A stretch of 64,000 nucleotides of DNA from Flavobacterium piscisymbiosum. Its GTDB lineage: Bacteria > Bacteroidota > Bacteroidia > Flavobacteriales > Flavobacteriaceae. The notes below the pieces were generated by a model that was not told where the DNA came from, made no database searches, and saw only the letters and a program-made list of their open reading frames with translations. The translations under genes and the position numbers were made by a program. The first letter of the stretch is position 1; the number at the start of each line of letters is the position of its first letter. The stretch covers positions 3,968,001 through 4,032,000 of the forward strand of contig NZ_JAJJMM010000001.1 in assembly GCF_020905295.1 (NCBI RefSeq). Direction: 5' to 3'. This document shows positions 19,301 to 27,783 of this stretch, piece by piece.

Positions 19301-19483
19301 ATTTCATTAGGATATAATTTCCCTAAAGATCTGGCTTCAAAAGTAGGATTGGCCAATTTTAAACTTTATGTACAAGCGGTAAATCCGGGTAATATTTATC
19401 AATCATTAGATTGGTATGATCTGGATACAAATTCGACATACTCTAATCGCAGTTTCGTTATGGGTCTTGAAGTTGGGTTTTAA
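16328..19483 (+). CDS. SusC-type TonB-dependent glycan transporter (PUL)
   Basis: 1051 aa. Signal peptide (ends near AYSQ), CarboxypepD_reg-like domain (about 27-105, VKGTITDISGLPIPGANVLV), TonB-dependent plug (about 112-235: LNEVVVVGYGTQKKSDVTG, NNPLYVVDGVPL, IDVLKDASATAIYGSRGANG) and a 22-strand barrel. Length and motifs are typical of SusC. It has no STN domain, so control is expected from a separate regulator and not from ECF signalling. It imports oligosaccharides across the outer membrane together with the SusD lipoprotein encoded 46 bp downstream. The promoter carries the direct-repeat operator. It is divergent from the GH2/esterase operon. Confidence 0.95.
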   Translation: MKNKLNFLLILALFALLHTTAYSQNKVVKGTITDISGLPIPGANVLVKGTKTGTTTDFDGKYSVNATQGQVLVFSSTGSKTQEIAVGTNSEINVKLADDVSQLNEVVVVGYGTQKKSDVTGAVASVTAEQLMNRPVSNALEALQGKAAGVDITSNERPGSIGTVRIRGTRSLTASNNPLYVVDGVPLMSDSSIETLNPRDIASIDVLKDASATAIYGSRGANGVIIVTTKQGKAGVFTLNYAGTLTTSSVVDRAPSMNAEDFIQFRRWAAYNLNPTLYAHPNSPTMANDKLIFDSALDGQTSRDNVLKGWQSGTWDASKVTNTDWTDFVTQAGITKEHVLSASGGSEKINTYASLGFLDNEGTQKGQWYKRYTAKLSSNINPVDWFGMTASLNVSWSTQDYGMSTLQARSGTSPNAILGAAKSIYNIAVPYDANGKMIINPGGESGVYTIIDEWDKSTQQSQTLRALGNFSANFNIGKLYQPLEGLSYKINFGPDFRHWREGVYVDGTSSLKVNSDGSAGTNYARLQNRRDISWTLDNIITYDRTFAARHKVGMTLLQTASSWNIENSSMSANNIQKPSFLWNAMGTVDLTNPANNGRMSSGLTERQLSSYMARVNYGFDNRYLLTVSGRWDGASQLAEGHKWDFFPSAALAWRVNNEEFLKGVNWIENLKLRLGFGTTGNSSVEPYKTKGSISSIFLPFNGMSNQIAYTTNEPYYTDTQLSMANKELGWEKTTQYNLGVDFSFFNNRVSGAIDVYRSFTNDLLMAVKIPTLTGFPSTFANIGKTSNKGIEVTLNLIPIQTKGGFTWETNLNAAWQKDEILELAYGKNDMPDNTWFIGEQIAVRYGFDNLGMWQDTPEDQAEMAKWNANGYGFTPGNVRPKDQNGDYKMDVADRTVLGNSNPTWTMGWNNNFEYKGIELGINIYGRMGYLADLGGEALTSHSNQREVDYWRPDNTGAEFQKPILGQATSGSADKFSGLLGFPKASFVKIRNISLGYNFPKDLASKVGLANFKLYVQAVNPGNIYQSLDWYDLDTNSTYSNRSFVMGLEVGF

Positions 19484-19529
19484 TAATAATGTGTTGTAAC
19501 GAATTAAGTATAACAAAAAAAGTAAAAAA

Positions 19530-21629
19530 ATGAATACTATAAAAAATATCGGAATCAGTTTCTTGATCATGATAGGATTATCGATTTCTTCCTGTTCAAA
19601 AGACTTTCTTGACGAAGAATTGAACAATCAATATTCGACTGATTATTTTGACACACCAGAAGGGCTGCAATCTTTGGCAGTATCGCTTTATGGTAATATC
19701 CGTTGGCATTTTGGTTTCGAATGGTCGTATGCCAATACATTGTACGGAACGGATGAGTTTACAAACGCAAACGATTTGACCAATGAAATGTGGAATACTT
19801 ATGACAATCGTTTTGGACCTATTGGTGCTACGGCAGCTACAGGAGCAGCGAACGGAAATGCTACAAATCCTGCGGCACTTTGGGATGAAATGTATTACGG
19901 AATTGCATCTTGTAATACTATCATTGCAAAAGCCCCAACTAAAATTGAAGATTTAAAAATTCGTAATCGTTGTTTGGCACATGCTTATTTTTTACGCGGA
20001 TACAACTATTACCGTTTAACAGCCCAATACGGTGGTGTGGTATTGCAAACAGTACCTGCAACAGGAGTAGTTCGTAATTTTACACGTGCTACAGAAGAGC
20101 AATGTTGGGAACAGGTAATATCTGATTTAAGAAATGCGTATGAACTTTTTGAAGGTGAAGTTTTTACTTATGGAAAAGGAATTACATGGACAAAAGCTAC
20201 TGCAGCTCATTTTTTAGCAAAAGCACTATTATTCCGTGCTTCAGAACGTAATGATAAATGGAATTCAGCGTATAAAACAAAGGACCTTGAAGAAGCAATT
20301 CAAGCTTGTAGTTATGCAATATCTGCCCGTGGCGCACTAACTCCTAATTATAGTGATCTTTATGCGAATTGGACTGGAATTGATTGCCCTAACGAACAAT
20401 TAAGCGAAATCTTAATGGCTGCAGGACATAACGGAGACGCTGCTACAGTTGGTCGTTTTGGAAACCGTACGTATAGTTATTTTGCGCCACAATTTTCCAG
20501 TTTCTCAGGCGGATGGGTAAAACGTGGTGTTTGGATTGGAAGTATGGACTTTCAACGTTGCCGTCCAACTGAATATGCTTATGCAGTTTACGATCACGTA
20601 AATGATGCCCGTATGTGGAAAACGTTTAGAACTGTTTACGGAGCCAATACAGTAGTTACTGCCAATGCAGGAGTAAAAATTGGGGATCCGGGTATTGTAA
20701 TGATATTAAATACTAAAGATGATAATACGTATAACGGTGCAAAATTTGGAGCAAGCGTTCAGGCGCCAACCTGGACAGATGCAAACGGCCGTTTACCAGA
20801 ATGGACAACTGGAAAAAGACAAACTGCCACAGCAGGAACTCTCTCAGCTGTTAAAGGACAATATGTGCCTAACTCATCAGTTTTGTACCAAAACGGAACT
20901 TACGTAGCACCTACATTCAAAAATCAGCCAATTTGTAATTTCTTTGCCGGAATCAATAAAACAGAAGATGGTACAAGAACTGCAGAAAGAGGAGATGCAC
21001 ACCGTGATGTAATCATGGCACGTCTTGGTGAAACGTATCTTATACGTGCAGAATGTTATGCCCGTTTACAGCAATATGGTAATGCAATGCAGGATATCAA
21101 CGTGATTAGAGCAAGAGCACAATGGAAAAGCGGTGAAAATAGATCGTATTATAACGATGGTTCTCAGGCGTTTAAAACAAATGCTTTGAACACAGGAACT
21201 TCGGCGACAAACTTTACAGCTTCAAATTTAGATATGAATACCTATTATTTGTCTAATCCAACAATACCGGTTACAACTGTGGCATCTGATTTAAGATTAA
21301 CATCATTTCCTGCTAATTTACCGGCAGAAGATGAAGCTATTATTGCTAAAGTTGGAGCGGCAAGTGATTACGAGCGTGCCTTAAACTTTATCCTTAACGA
21401 ATATACACGTGAGCTATTAGGAGAATGGCAGCGTTGGGAAACACTTTCCCGTACAGGAATGTTAATCAAACGTGCAAAAGCATTCAATGCTGAAGCAGCA
21501 ACAAATATCACGGCCAATAAACACGAACTTCGTCCAATACCACAATCCTTTATTGATGGATTGCTAAATGATGACGGATCGAATTTATCTGATTCTCAAA
21601 AGAAAGACTGGCAAAATCCTGGATACTAG
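19530..21629 (+). CDS. SusD/RagB-type glycan-binding lipoprotein (PUL)
   Basis: 699 aa, longer than the usual 500-600. Lipobox SISSCSKD (Cys about 23), then FLDEELNNQYSTDYFDTPEG as in RagB/SusD N-termini. Helical TPR-like segments follow (NRCLAHAYFLRGYNYYRLTA, EARLGETYLIRAECYARLQQ-like), and the C-terminus has the RELLGEWQRWETLSRTGML motif shared by SusD proteins. The extra length lies mainly in the middle (about 270-480), where substrate-specific loops are expected. It caps the SusC barrel at the cell surface and presents glycans to it. Cotranscribed with susC and followed by a strong terminator. Confidence 0.94.
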   Translation: MNTIKNIGISFLIMIGLSISSCSKDFLDEELNNQYSTDYFDTPEGLQSLAVSLYGNIRWHFGFEWSYANTLYGTDEFTNANDLTNEMWNTYDNRFGPIGATAATGAANGNATNPAALWDEMYYGIASCNTIIAKAPTKIEDLKIRNRCLAHAYFLRGYNYYRLTAQYGGVVLQTVPATGVVRNFTRATEEQCWEQVISDLRNAYELFEGEVFTYGKGITWTKATAAHFLAKALLFRASERNDKWNSAYKTKDLEEAIQACSYAISARGALTPNYSDLYANWTGIDCPNEQLSEILMAAGHNGDAATVGRFGNRTYSYFAPQFSSFSGGWVKRGVWIGSMDFQRCRPTEYAYAVYDHVNDARMWKTFRTVYGANTVVTANAGVKIGDPGIVMILNTKDDNTYNGAKFGASVQAPTWTDANGRLPEWTTGKRQTATAGTLSAVKGQYVPNSSVLYQNGTYVAPTFKNQPICNFFAGINKTEDGTRTAERGDAHRDVIMARLGETYLIRAECYARLQQYGNAMQDINVIRARAQWKSGENRSYYNDGSQAFKTNALNTGTSATNFTASNLDMNTYYLSNPTIPVTTVASDLRLTSFPANLPAEDEAIIAKVGAASDYERALNFILNEYTRELLGEWQRWETLSRTGMLIKRAKAFNAEAATNITANKHELRPIPQSFIDGLLNDDGSNLSDSQKKDWQNPGY

Positions 21630-21649
21630 TATTTTTATTTTTTGTTTTT

Positions 21650-21679
21650 GAAACCGTCTCAAAAGAGACGGTTTTTTTT
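21650..21679 (+). terminator. rho-independent terminator after susD
   Basis: Perfect stem AAACCGTCTC / GAGACGGTTT with loop AAAA, followed by a T-run, 20 bp after the susD stop. It separates the susCD unit from the enzyme genes, which have their own operator copy. Confidence 0.9.
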
Positions 21680-21706
21680 AGAATTTATCTTTTTGTAATC
21701 TTTTAG

Positions 21707-21726
21707 GCAGGAAAGCACAGGATGCT
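21707..21726 (+). promoter_or_regulatory. PUL operator copy 3, in front of the enzyme gene block
   Basis: GCAGGAAAGC ACAGGATGCT: the second unit is a full match and the first is degenerate at two or three positions. It ends 18 bp before TAATTTTA (21745-21752), a five-of-six match to TAnnTTTG. The inferred start near 21759 leaves a leader of about 140 nt. Confidence 0.6.
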
Positions 21727-21744
21727 AATATCGTCTTAGTGTTT

Positions 21745-21752
21745 TAATTTTA
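21745..21752 (+). promoter_or_regulatory. -7 element of the enzyme block promoter
   Basis: TAATTTTA, with the same G-to-A change at the last position as the -7 of the GH2 operon, at the fixed 18-bp distance from the operator. Confidence 0.5.
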
Positions 21753-21900
21753 AAGTCAATCTTTAACTGTTATTTTTTATTTTTAATATATTGAATTACA
21801 ATATATATAAAGTGAGTCACTTCAACTCATAGTATAATATCTGGTATTCGTTGAAAAAGAATAAAATCGGTCACATGTAATTGAAAATTAAATAGAAAAA

Positions 21901-22923
21901 ATGTCAAAAACTAATCTCAAATATCTTTTATTGAACATTGCATTACTGCTGTTTTCTCTGCCCGTTTTCTCTCAAAAGGATATGAAAAAAGAGAAATCTC
22001 ATATTGCCAATAAACCTTTATATAGGGATCCTATTTTTGACGGAGCCGCCGATCCAACGATTATTTGGAACAATAAAGAAAAAAAATGGTTCATGTTCTA
22101 CACCAATCGACGAGCAAAAGATACCACAGCAAAAGGAATAACCTGGGTACACGGAACCCGAATTGGCATTGCTGAATCTTTTGATGGTGCAAATTGGAAA
22201 TACAGAGATACCTGCAACATCAATTATAAAATTAAAGAGGTAACGCATTGGGCACCGGATGTAATTCAGTATAAAAACTTGTATCACATGTATTTAACAA
22301 TCGTTCCGGGAATTTTTAACGATTGGTACCATCCACGATCCATCATTCATTTAACCAGTAAAAATTTAATCGACTGGAAATTCGAGTCCCAATTGAAGCT
22401 GGCTTCGGAAAGATGTATTGATGCTGCTGTTTTTAAATTGCCAAACGGTTCATGGAGAATGTTTTATAACAACGAAAACGACGGGAAATCAATTTATTAT
22501 GCAGATAGTAAAGACCTCTATAATTGGGTTGACAGCGGAAAGAAAATTGTAAAAGACAGGGGTGAAGGTCCAAAAGTATTTCAATGGAAAGGAAAAAACT
22601 GGATGATTTCGGATTCATGGAGAGGATTGAATGTATATTCTTCAGAGGATTTCCTGAACTGGAACCGACAGGAAAAAAACATTCTTCAAGTTCCCGGAAC
22701 CGGAGAGGATGATAAAGTAATTGGCGGACATCTGGATGTTATTGTGAATAACGATCGAGCTTATATTTTTTACTTTACACATCCCGGAAGAACACCTGAA
22801 AATAAAGATATAGATAGTTATGAAACCAAAAGAAGTTCGATACAAGTTGCCGAGTTAGAGTATATAAATGGAGAAATTATCTGCAATCGGGATCAACCAG
22901 TTTATATTAATCTAAAACATTAA
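21901..22923 (+). CDS. GH43-like five-bladed beta-propeller glycosidase
   Basis: 340 aa; signal peptide ends near VFSQ. Repeating blade motifs each carry an aromatic W-Y-M/F strand: DGAADPTIIWNNKEKKWFMF (catalytic-base Asp candidate), THWAPDVIQYKNLYHMYLT, RCIDAAVFKLPNGSWRMFY (second Asp) and GEGPKVFQWKGKNW (acid Glu). This matches the three-carboxylate plan of GH43 and its clan relatives (GH32, GH62, GH117). I cannot fix the subfamily; an exo-arabinofuranosidase or galactosidase role would suit the pectin or arabinogalactan setting. It is first in a plus-strand series of five enzyme genes (to 30531) and sits under operator copy 3. Confidence 0.75.
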   Translation: MSKTNLKYLLLNIALLLFSLPVFSQKDMKKEKSHIANKPLYRDPIFDGAADPTIIWNNKEKKWFMFYTNRRAKDTTAKGITWVHGTRIGIAESFDGANWKYRDTCNINYKIKEVTHWAPDVIQYKNLYHMYLTIVPGIFNDWYHPRSIIHLTSKNLIDWKFESQLKLASERCIDAAVFKLPNGSWRMFYNNENDGKSIYYADSKDLYNWVDSGKKIVKDRGEGPKVFQWKGKNWMISDSWRGLNVYSSEDFLNWNRQEKNILQVPGTGEDDKVIGGHLDVIVNNDRAYIFYFTHPGRTPENKDIDSYETKRSSIQVAELEYINGEIICNRDQPVYINLKH

Positions 22924-23045
22924 CTAAAGTTTATTAAATATCTTATTTTTAATTATTTATGAATTAACTATAGAAATTATCTATTGAGTAAAATTAGCAA
23001 AAATACTTTGAAATTCACTTTTCATATTAACAAAAAACTACTATC

Positions 23046-24380
23046 ATGAATTATAACCTGACCAAAATTATAACCGTTTTCGCTATCGGAATTTGTACCA
23101 ATATAAAAGCCCAGACAAACGATGTAACGGCACCATTGCATTTAATGAAACCGGATTATATAACGCCATATATTATTCCGGAAAAAAATAATATCGAAAA
23201 TGTATTGAGCAGAGTTTATACTTTTCTGGAAGAAAACACGGCTTCAAAAGCGATTTATGTAAGCGATAATTCAGAAGTAAAAGATTTTAAAAAAGCCAAA
23301 GGAAAAATAGCATTTTCTTCCGGTGCTTTTAGATTAACAAGTTACGAATGGGGCGTTACCTATGCCGGAATGCTCTTGGCAGCCGATGCGACAGGAAAAA
23401 AAGAATATGCAGAATATGCCAACAAACGTTTAAAATTGATCGCAGAAATTGCAGCCAATTATAAAACCGAAAATATAAAAGATTCTCCCGTGCATACCGT
23501 TTTACAGCCCAAAGCTTTAGACGATGCAGGCGCATTATGTGCAGCATTTATAAAAGCAAAAAAGAACGACCCAAATGCGCCTTACGATCCTGTAATCAAT
23601 AATTTCATCAAATACATAAGCGAAAAAGAGCATCGTTTACAAGACGGGACACTGGCAAGAAACAGACCACAGGACAATTCGCTGTGGTTAGATGATATGT
23701 TTATGAGCGTTCCCGCTTTGGCACAAATGGGCAATTATACCGGCGATGTCAAATATTTTGATGATGCCGTAAAACAAGTTAATCAGTTTTCTGAAAGAAT
23801 GTTCAATGCTCAAAAAGGACTTTATATGCACGGTTGGGTTGAGTCGATGGAGGTCCATCCTCAATTTCATTGGGCAAGGGCAAATGGCTGGGCAGTAATG
23901 ACAATGGTCGAATTATTAGAAGTATTACCTAAAGGTCATCCGGGCTATTCTCAGGTCTTGTCTCAATTGCAAAAGCACATTGCCGGATTATTACAATATC
24001 AGGACGGAACCGGATTTTGGCATCAGTTAATAGATCGAAATGATACTTATTTAGAAACTTCGGCGACAGCCATTTATGCCTATTCAATTGCCAGAGCCAT
24101 CAATCGCGGCTATGTCGACAAACTGGCTTATACACCCGCAGTTTTATTAGCGTGGAATGCAGTAGCTTCAAAAGTAAACGCAAAAGGTCAGGTCGAAGGA
24201 ACCTGCGTAGGTACCGGAATGGGGTTTGATCCCGCTTTCTATTATTATCGCCCCATAAATCTATATGCTGCACACGGTTACGGTCCTGTTTTATTGGCTG
24301 GAGCCGAAATGATTCTGTTACTGAAAAACAATCAGTTTGAAATCAACGACAGTTCGATACAATTGAAGGTTAGGAGTTAA
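23046..24380 (+). CDS. GH105 unsaturated (rhamno)galacturonyl/glucuronyl hydrolase
   Basis: 444 aa with a signal peptide ending near IKAQ. The alpha/alpha-barrel motifs WGVTYAGMLLAA (about 103), DNSLWLDDMFMSVPALAQMG (about 211, catalytic Asp region) and HGWVESMEVHPQFHWARANG (about 261) are those of YteR/RhiN GH105. These enzymes hydrate and cleave the delta-4,5-unsaturated uronic acid left at the non-reducing end by a polysaccharide lyase, and so work after the lyase-like enzyme encoded next. Depending on subfamily the residue may be galacturonate (RG-I) or glucuronate (arabinogalactan). The gene lies 122 bp after the propeller enzyme, with a repeat-rich gap behind. Confidence 0.9.
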   Translation: MNYNLTKIITVFAIGICTNIKAQTNDVTAPLHLMKPDYITPYIIPEKNNIENVLSRVYTFLEENTASKAIYVSDNSEVKDFKKAKGKIAFSSGAFRLTSYEWGVTYAGMLLAADATGKKEYAEYANKRLKLIAEIAANYKTENIKDSPVHTVLQPKALDDAGALCAAFIKAKKNDPNAPYDPVINNFIKYISEKEHRLQDGTLARNRPQDNSLWLDDMFMSVPALAQMGNYTGDVKYFDDAVKQVNQFSERMFNAQKGLYMHGWVESMEVHPQFHWARANGWAVMTMVELLEVLPKGHPGYSQVLSQLQKHIAGLLQYQDGTGFWHQLIDRNDTYLETSATAIYAYSIARAINRGYVDKLAYTPAVLLAWNAVASKVNAKGQVEGTCVGTGMGFDPAFYYYRPINLYAAHGYGPVLLAGAEMILLLKNNQFEINDSSIQLKVRS

Positions 24381-24658
24381 TAAGTTAATGAGTTATGGGT
24401 TATGAATTATGAGTTATGAGTTTTTGGAAGCGGGTTAGAATTAATCTCGCAATTCCGTAAGCTATAGGGAGCAGAGTCGCAAGGAATAATTAAAAAAGCA
24501 ATGATAATAAAACTTTGTGTCTTTGCTCCCGATAGCTATCGGGATTGCGCGATTAATCGACAAAGTATATCAACAAAACTTATAGACTTAATATAATAAA
24601 ACAGATAAAGTAATTTAAAAAAAACTTAGCGACTTAGCGGCAAATAAACCAACAGCAT
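24381..24658. repeat. intergenic palindromic repeats between GH105 and lyase genes
   Basis: 278 bp with no gene. It starts with short TTATGAGTTATG-like direct repeats. It then carries an imperfect inverted repeat (GAATTAATCTCGCAATTCC region against GGGATTGCGCGATTAATC) whose right arm contains the perfect 16-bp palindrome CCCGATAGCTATCGGG at 24528-24543. The segment ACTTAGCGACTTAGCGGC (24627-24644) resembles pieces of the larger repeats at 26034 and 27784. Confidence 0.6.
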
Positions 24659-26002
24659 ATGAAATTAAAACCAACAATAAACATACTTTTCCTGTTATGT
24701 ACAATAACAGCTTTCAGTCAGATTGGGAGAAGATTTCCTTCTGAAAAAAAGATCATCAAAGACCCCGTTACGGGTCAGGAATTAATTTTTTTGACCACAA
24801 CATCAGCGGGAGATTCTAAAACCTATCCAACACATCCGCAATGGACATCTGATGGCGAATGGCTGATTTTCAGAACCAAAAGAGCCAATGGAGAAGCCGT
24901 CGCGGTTAATGAAAAATCAGGTGTAATGGTTCAGGTAACAGAAGGCGGTTATACGGGAACATTATGTATGGCGCAAAAGTCGATGAAATTGTATTTTATG
25001 CGTAAAGCACCAGAAGATAAAATGCAGATTATAGAAGTTAATTTAGCCGATGTTTTTAAAGACAGTCAGGCCGGAAAAATGAAAACTATTGCAGCTTACG
25101 AGCGTGTTTGCGGTACGGCTAATCCTGAAATGGGCGCTTCGGGAGATATGGCTTTGGATGCTGATGAAGAAAGAGTTTATTTTAGAATAGGGAAAGAAGA
25201 AGCAGCGAAACACTTAGATCCGAATATTAAAATCGAAAAGAGTTTTGGTCCAAGAAACATGGGCGCAGGACCAGGCGGAATTAGCAGTATGAATTTGAAA
25301 ACAGGTGAATTCAAACATGTTGTTTCAGTTCCGTTTCAGGTGGGACATATTCAGTCGAATATATGGAATCCCGGCGAACTGGTTTTTTGTTGGGAAACAG
25401 GAGGAAAATCACCTCAAAGAACCTGGACCGTCATGGCCGACGGTTCCGGTTTAAGACCTTTGTATCCCGAATCTGATTATGAATGGGTAACGCATGAAGC
25501 TGTAATTTCTAAAGATGAGGTGGCAATGGCGATTATGGGGCATCGCAAAATCGATATTCATAAAGAAAAACCGGTAGAAGTTACAACTAGTACTGAAGTA
25601 CGCAATCCTGAAAATCCCGGACAGGAAAGCAATTGGGGAAATTCAGGAACGCGTGAAAAACCAACAGGCCTGGCGATTGTAAACCTTAGAACCAGAGAAA
25701 TGATTATTGCAGGACAAACCAAAAGCGGCAGCGGTTTATGGCACGTACACGGTTCATCTGACGGAAGATGGGCGGTAGGAGATGATTTTTCAAGAAGTTT
25801 GTATTTAATAGACCGAAAAACAAACGAAATGATGATGCTTACCACAGGACACAAAGAAACTGCAGCAGATCATATTCATCCCACTTTCAACAGAGACGGA
25901 ACAAAAATTCAGATTCAGTCGGCAATGCTTTCTAAAGACAATCGAACGATGAATATTTGTATTGTAAATGTGCCTAAAGAATGGTTAAAACGTGGTTTTT
26001 GA
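24659..26002 (+). CDS. seven-bladed propeller polysaccharide lyase, oligogalacturonide lyase (PL22)-like or PL27-like
   Basis: 447 aa; signal peptide ends near AFSQ. TolB-like blade repeats (HPQWTSDGEWLIFRTK, HIHPTFNRDGTKIQIQSA) indicate a seven-bladed beta-propeller. Conserved VGHIQSNIWNPGELVFCWET, EWVTHEAVIS, GLWHVHGSSDGRW and ADHIHPTF supply the clustered His/Gln residues that bind metal in oligogalacturonide lyases (PL22). PL27 rhamnose-glucuronate lyases share the fold, and the neighbours (GH105 before, GH43_24-like after) also fit that family. Either way it would release a delta-4,5-unsaturated uronide for the GH105 product to hydrolyse. Fold confidence is high, exact family moderate. 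Confidence 0.72.
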   Translation: MKLKPTINILFLLCTITAFSQIGRRFPSEKKIIKDPVTGQELIFLTTTSAGDSKTYPTHPQWTSDGEWLIFRTKRANGEAVAVNEKSGVMVQVTEGGYTGTLCMAQKSMKLYFMRKAPEDKMQIIEVNLADVFKDSQAGKMKTIAAYERVCGTANPEMGASGDMALDADEERVYFRIGKEEAAKHLDPNIKIEKSFGPRNMGAGPGGISSMNLKTGEFKHVVSVPFQVGHIQSNIWNPGELVFCWETGGKSPQRTWTVMADGSGLRPLYPESDYEWVTHEAVISKDEVAMAIMGHRKIDIHKEKPVEVTTSTEVRNPENPGQESNWGNSGTREKPTGLAIVNLRTREMIIAGQTKSGSGLWHVHGSSDGRWAVGDDFSRSLYLIDRKTNEMMMLTTGHKETAADHIHPTFNRDGTKIQIQSAMLSKDNRTMNICIVNVPKEWLKRGF

Positions 26003-26033
26003 GGGGCAAAGGGGCAAAGGAACAAAGTTTTAG

Positions 26034-26384
26034 AGCAACAAAGGTTCAAAGATTGGATTGTAGAGACGCACAGCAGTGCGTCTTCTGGTAATGAATAAAT
26101 AATCTCGCAAAGGCGCAGAGTCGCAAAGTTTTTACTAACGGTGAGAATAAAATCACAAAATGATTTAATGTATTTCAAATAAAAAACTTTGTCACTTAGC
26201 ATTTTGCAAAGCTCAAAATAAAAAAGCTTTGCGACTCTGCGCCTTTGCGAGATTAATTAACCCAATAAGAAAAAAAACTTTATGCCTTAGCGGCAAAAAA
26301 AACAGCGTAAATCCGTAAAAATCCGTTCCATCTGTGGGCCATTTTAAAATAATTCAAAATGAAGAAAATAGCAGTATTAATTTT
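26034..26384 (+). repeat. 351-bp direct repeat copy A (intergenic plus signal-peptide codons)
   Basis: Nearly identical to 27784-28142, including the first 25 or so bases of the next coding sequence (MKKIAVLI...). Contains the small perfect hairpin GACGCAC AGCA GTGCGTC near 26064-26081. It also holds a perfect 28-bp inverted repeat, with arms at 26101-26128 and 26227-26254 separated by about 98 bp. No operator copy or gene is seen inside. Confidence 0.9.
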
Positions 26385-27780
26385 TACTATTTCCACTTTA
26401 GCTTCCTACAGTCAAAGTAAATTAGGCTATTATGTTTATAGTGATAAAAGTAACAATGCCATTTATTCCGGAGTTCCCTGGCTGGATCAAAACGGAAATA
26501 TAGTAAGTGCACATGGAGCAAATATTATAAAAGAGAAAGATACATTTTATCTTTTTGGAGAAGCACACACAGATACCAGCAACGCTTTTGTTGGATTTAA
26601 TTGTTATTCCTCGAAAGACCTTTATAACTGGAAATTTGAAAGTGTTGCACTTCCTGTACAAAGATCCGGTAAATTGGGTCCTAACAGAGTTGGAGAAAGG
26701 GTTAAAGTAATGAAAAGCCCCAAAACAGGAGAATACGTTATGTACATGCACGCCGATACTCTGACTTATAAAGATCAGTTCGTAGGGTATGCGGTTTCAA
26801 AAAAGATAAAAGGACCTTACGAGTTCAAAGGTCCACTTTTATTTCAGGGGAAACCCATAAAAAAATGGGATATGGGTACGTTTCAGGACGATGATGGATC
26901 GGGTTATGTTTTGGTTCATGGTGGCGAAATTTATAAATTAAGTGATGATTATAAATCGGTTACAGAAAAGGTAAACGAAAATATTACAACAGGTTTTGAA
27001 TCACCTACAATGCTTAAAAAAGATGGTTTGTATTATTTTATAGGTTCACATCTTACAAGCTGGGAGAAAAACGATAACTATTATTATACCTCAAATTCAC
27101 TAAAAGGCCCTTGGACATCAAGAGGATTAATCGCACCGGAGGGAACATTAACATGGAACTCACAATCGACCTTTGTTTTACCAATTCAGGGAACAAAAGA
27201 AACCAATTATATGTTTATGGGAGATCGCTGGTCTTATCCTAAACAAGGATCTGCAGCTACTTATGTTTGGCAGCCGTTTGTAATTTCGGGAACATCAGTT
27301 TCAATGCCAAAGTATCAGGAAGCATGGCAAATTAATCTTTCAACTGGAATAGCTTCTGCTTTAGAAAATAAAGGAATAGTACTAAAAAACACTGACAAAC
27401 AAATTCAATACAAAGGAAATTGGAAACACACCGACTCTGAAAGTAAATCAGATGAAAAAGAAGCTTCTTTTTCGATCAAATTTAACGGACGACAGACTAC
27501 ATTGTATAGCTTTTCAGGGCCTGAAAATGGTTATGCAAAAGTAGTTTTAGCAGATGAAAATGGACGTAACATACTAACAAATACGATCGATATGTACAGT
27601 AAATTTTCAATTGAAGGACCGGTATTTCGATCTCCGATTTTAAAAAAAGGAAATTACATTTTAACCGTTTATAATACAGAAGAAAGACCCAATTGGTCCG
27701 ATAAAAAGAAAACAAATTATGGAAGTACAGGGAATTATATTTCTGTAAGTCAAATAAGTATTGAGGGAGGTTCAAAGTGA
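26359..27780 (+). CDS. GH43 subfamily 24-like glycosidase (exo-beta-1,3-galactanase type) with C-terminal CBM
   Basis: 473 aa; signal peptide MKKIAVLIFTISTLASYSQ. The catalytic propeller (about 22-320) starts with AHGANIIKEKDTFYLFGE. Most GH43 enzymes have a catalytic-base Asp at this point; subfamily 24 exo-beta-1,3-galactanases are known to lack it, having sequences like AHGGGI. Further motifs are WDMGTFQDDDGSGYVL, ESPTMLKKDGLYYF (acid Glu) and TWNSQSTFVLP...MGDRW. The last 130 residues form a beta-sandwich (FSIKFNGRQTTLYSFSGPENG), a likely carbohydrate-binding module. Expected to trim beta-1,3-galactan of type II arabinogalactan from the end. Signal-peptide DNA is shared with the GH115 gene. 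Confidence 0.8.
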   Translation: MKKIAVLIFTISTLASYSQSKLGYYVYSDKSNNAIYSGVPWLDQNGNIVSAHGANIIKEKDTFYLFGEAHTDTSNAFVGFNCYSSKDLYNWKFESVALPVQRSGKLGPNRVGERVKVMKSPKTGEYVMYMHADTLTYKDQFVGYAVSKKIKGPYEFKGPLLFQGKPIKKWDMGTFQDDDGSGYVLVHGGEIYKLSDDYKSVTEKVNENITTGFESPTMLKKDGLYYFIGSHLTSWEKNDNYYYTSNSLKGPWTSRGLIAPEGTLTWNSQSTFVLPIQGTKETNYMFMGDRWSYPKQGSAATYVWQPFVISGTSVSMPKYQEAWQINLSTGIASALENKGIVLKNTDKQIQYKGNWKHTDSESKSDEKEASFSIKFNGRQTTLYSFSGPENGYAKVVLADENGRNILTNTIDMYSKFSIEGPVFRSPILKKGNYILTVYNTEERPNWSDKKKTNYGSTGNYISVSQISIEGGSK

Positions 27781-27783
27781 CAA

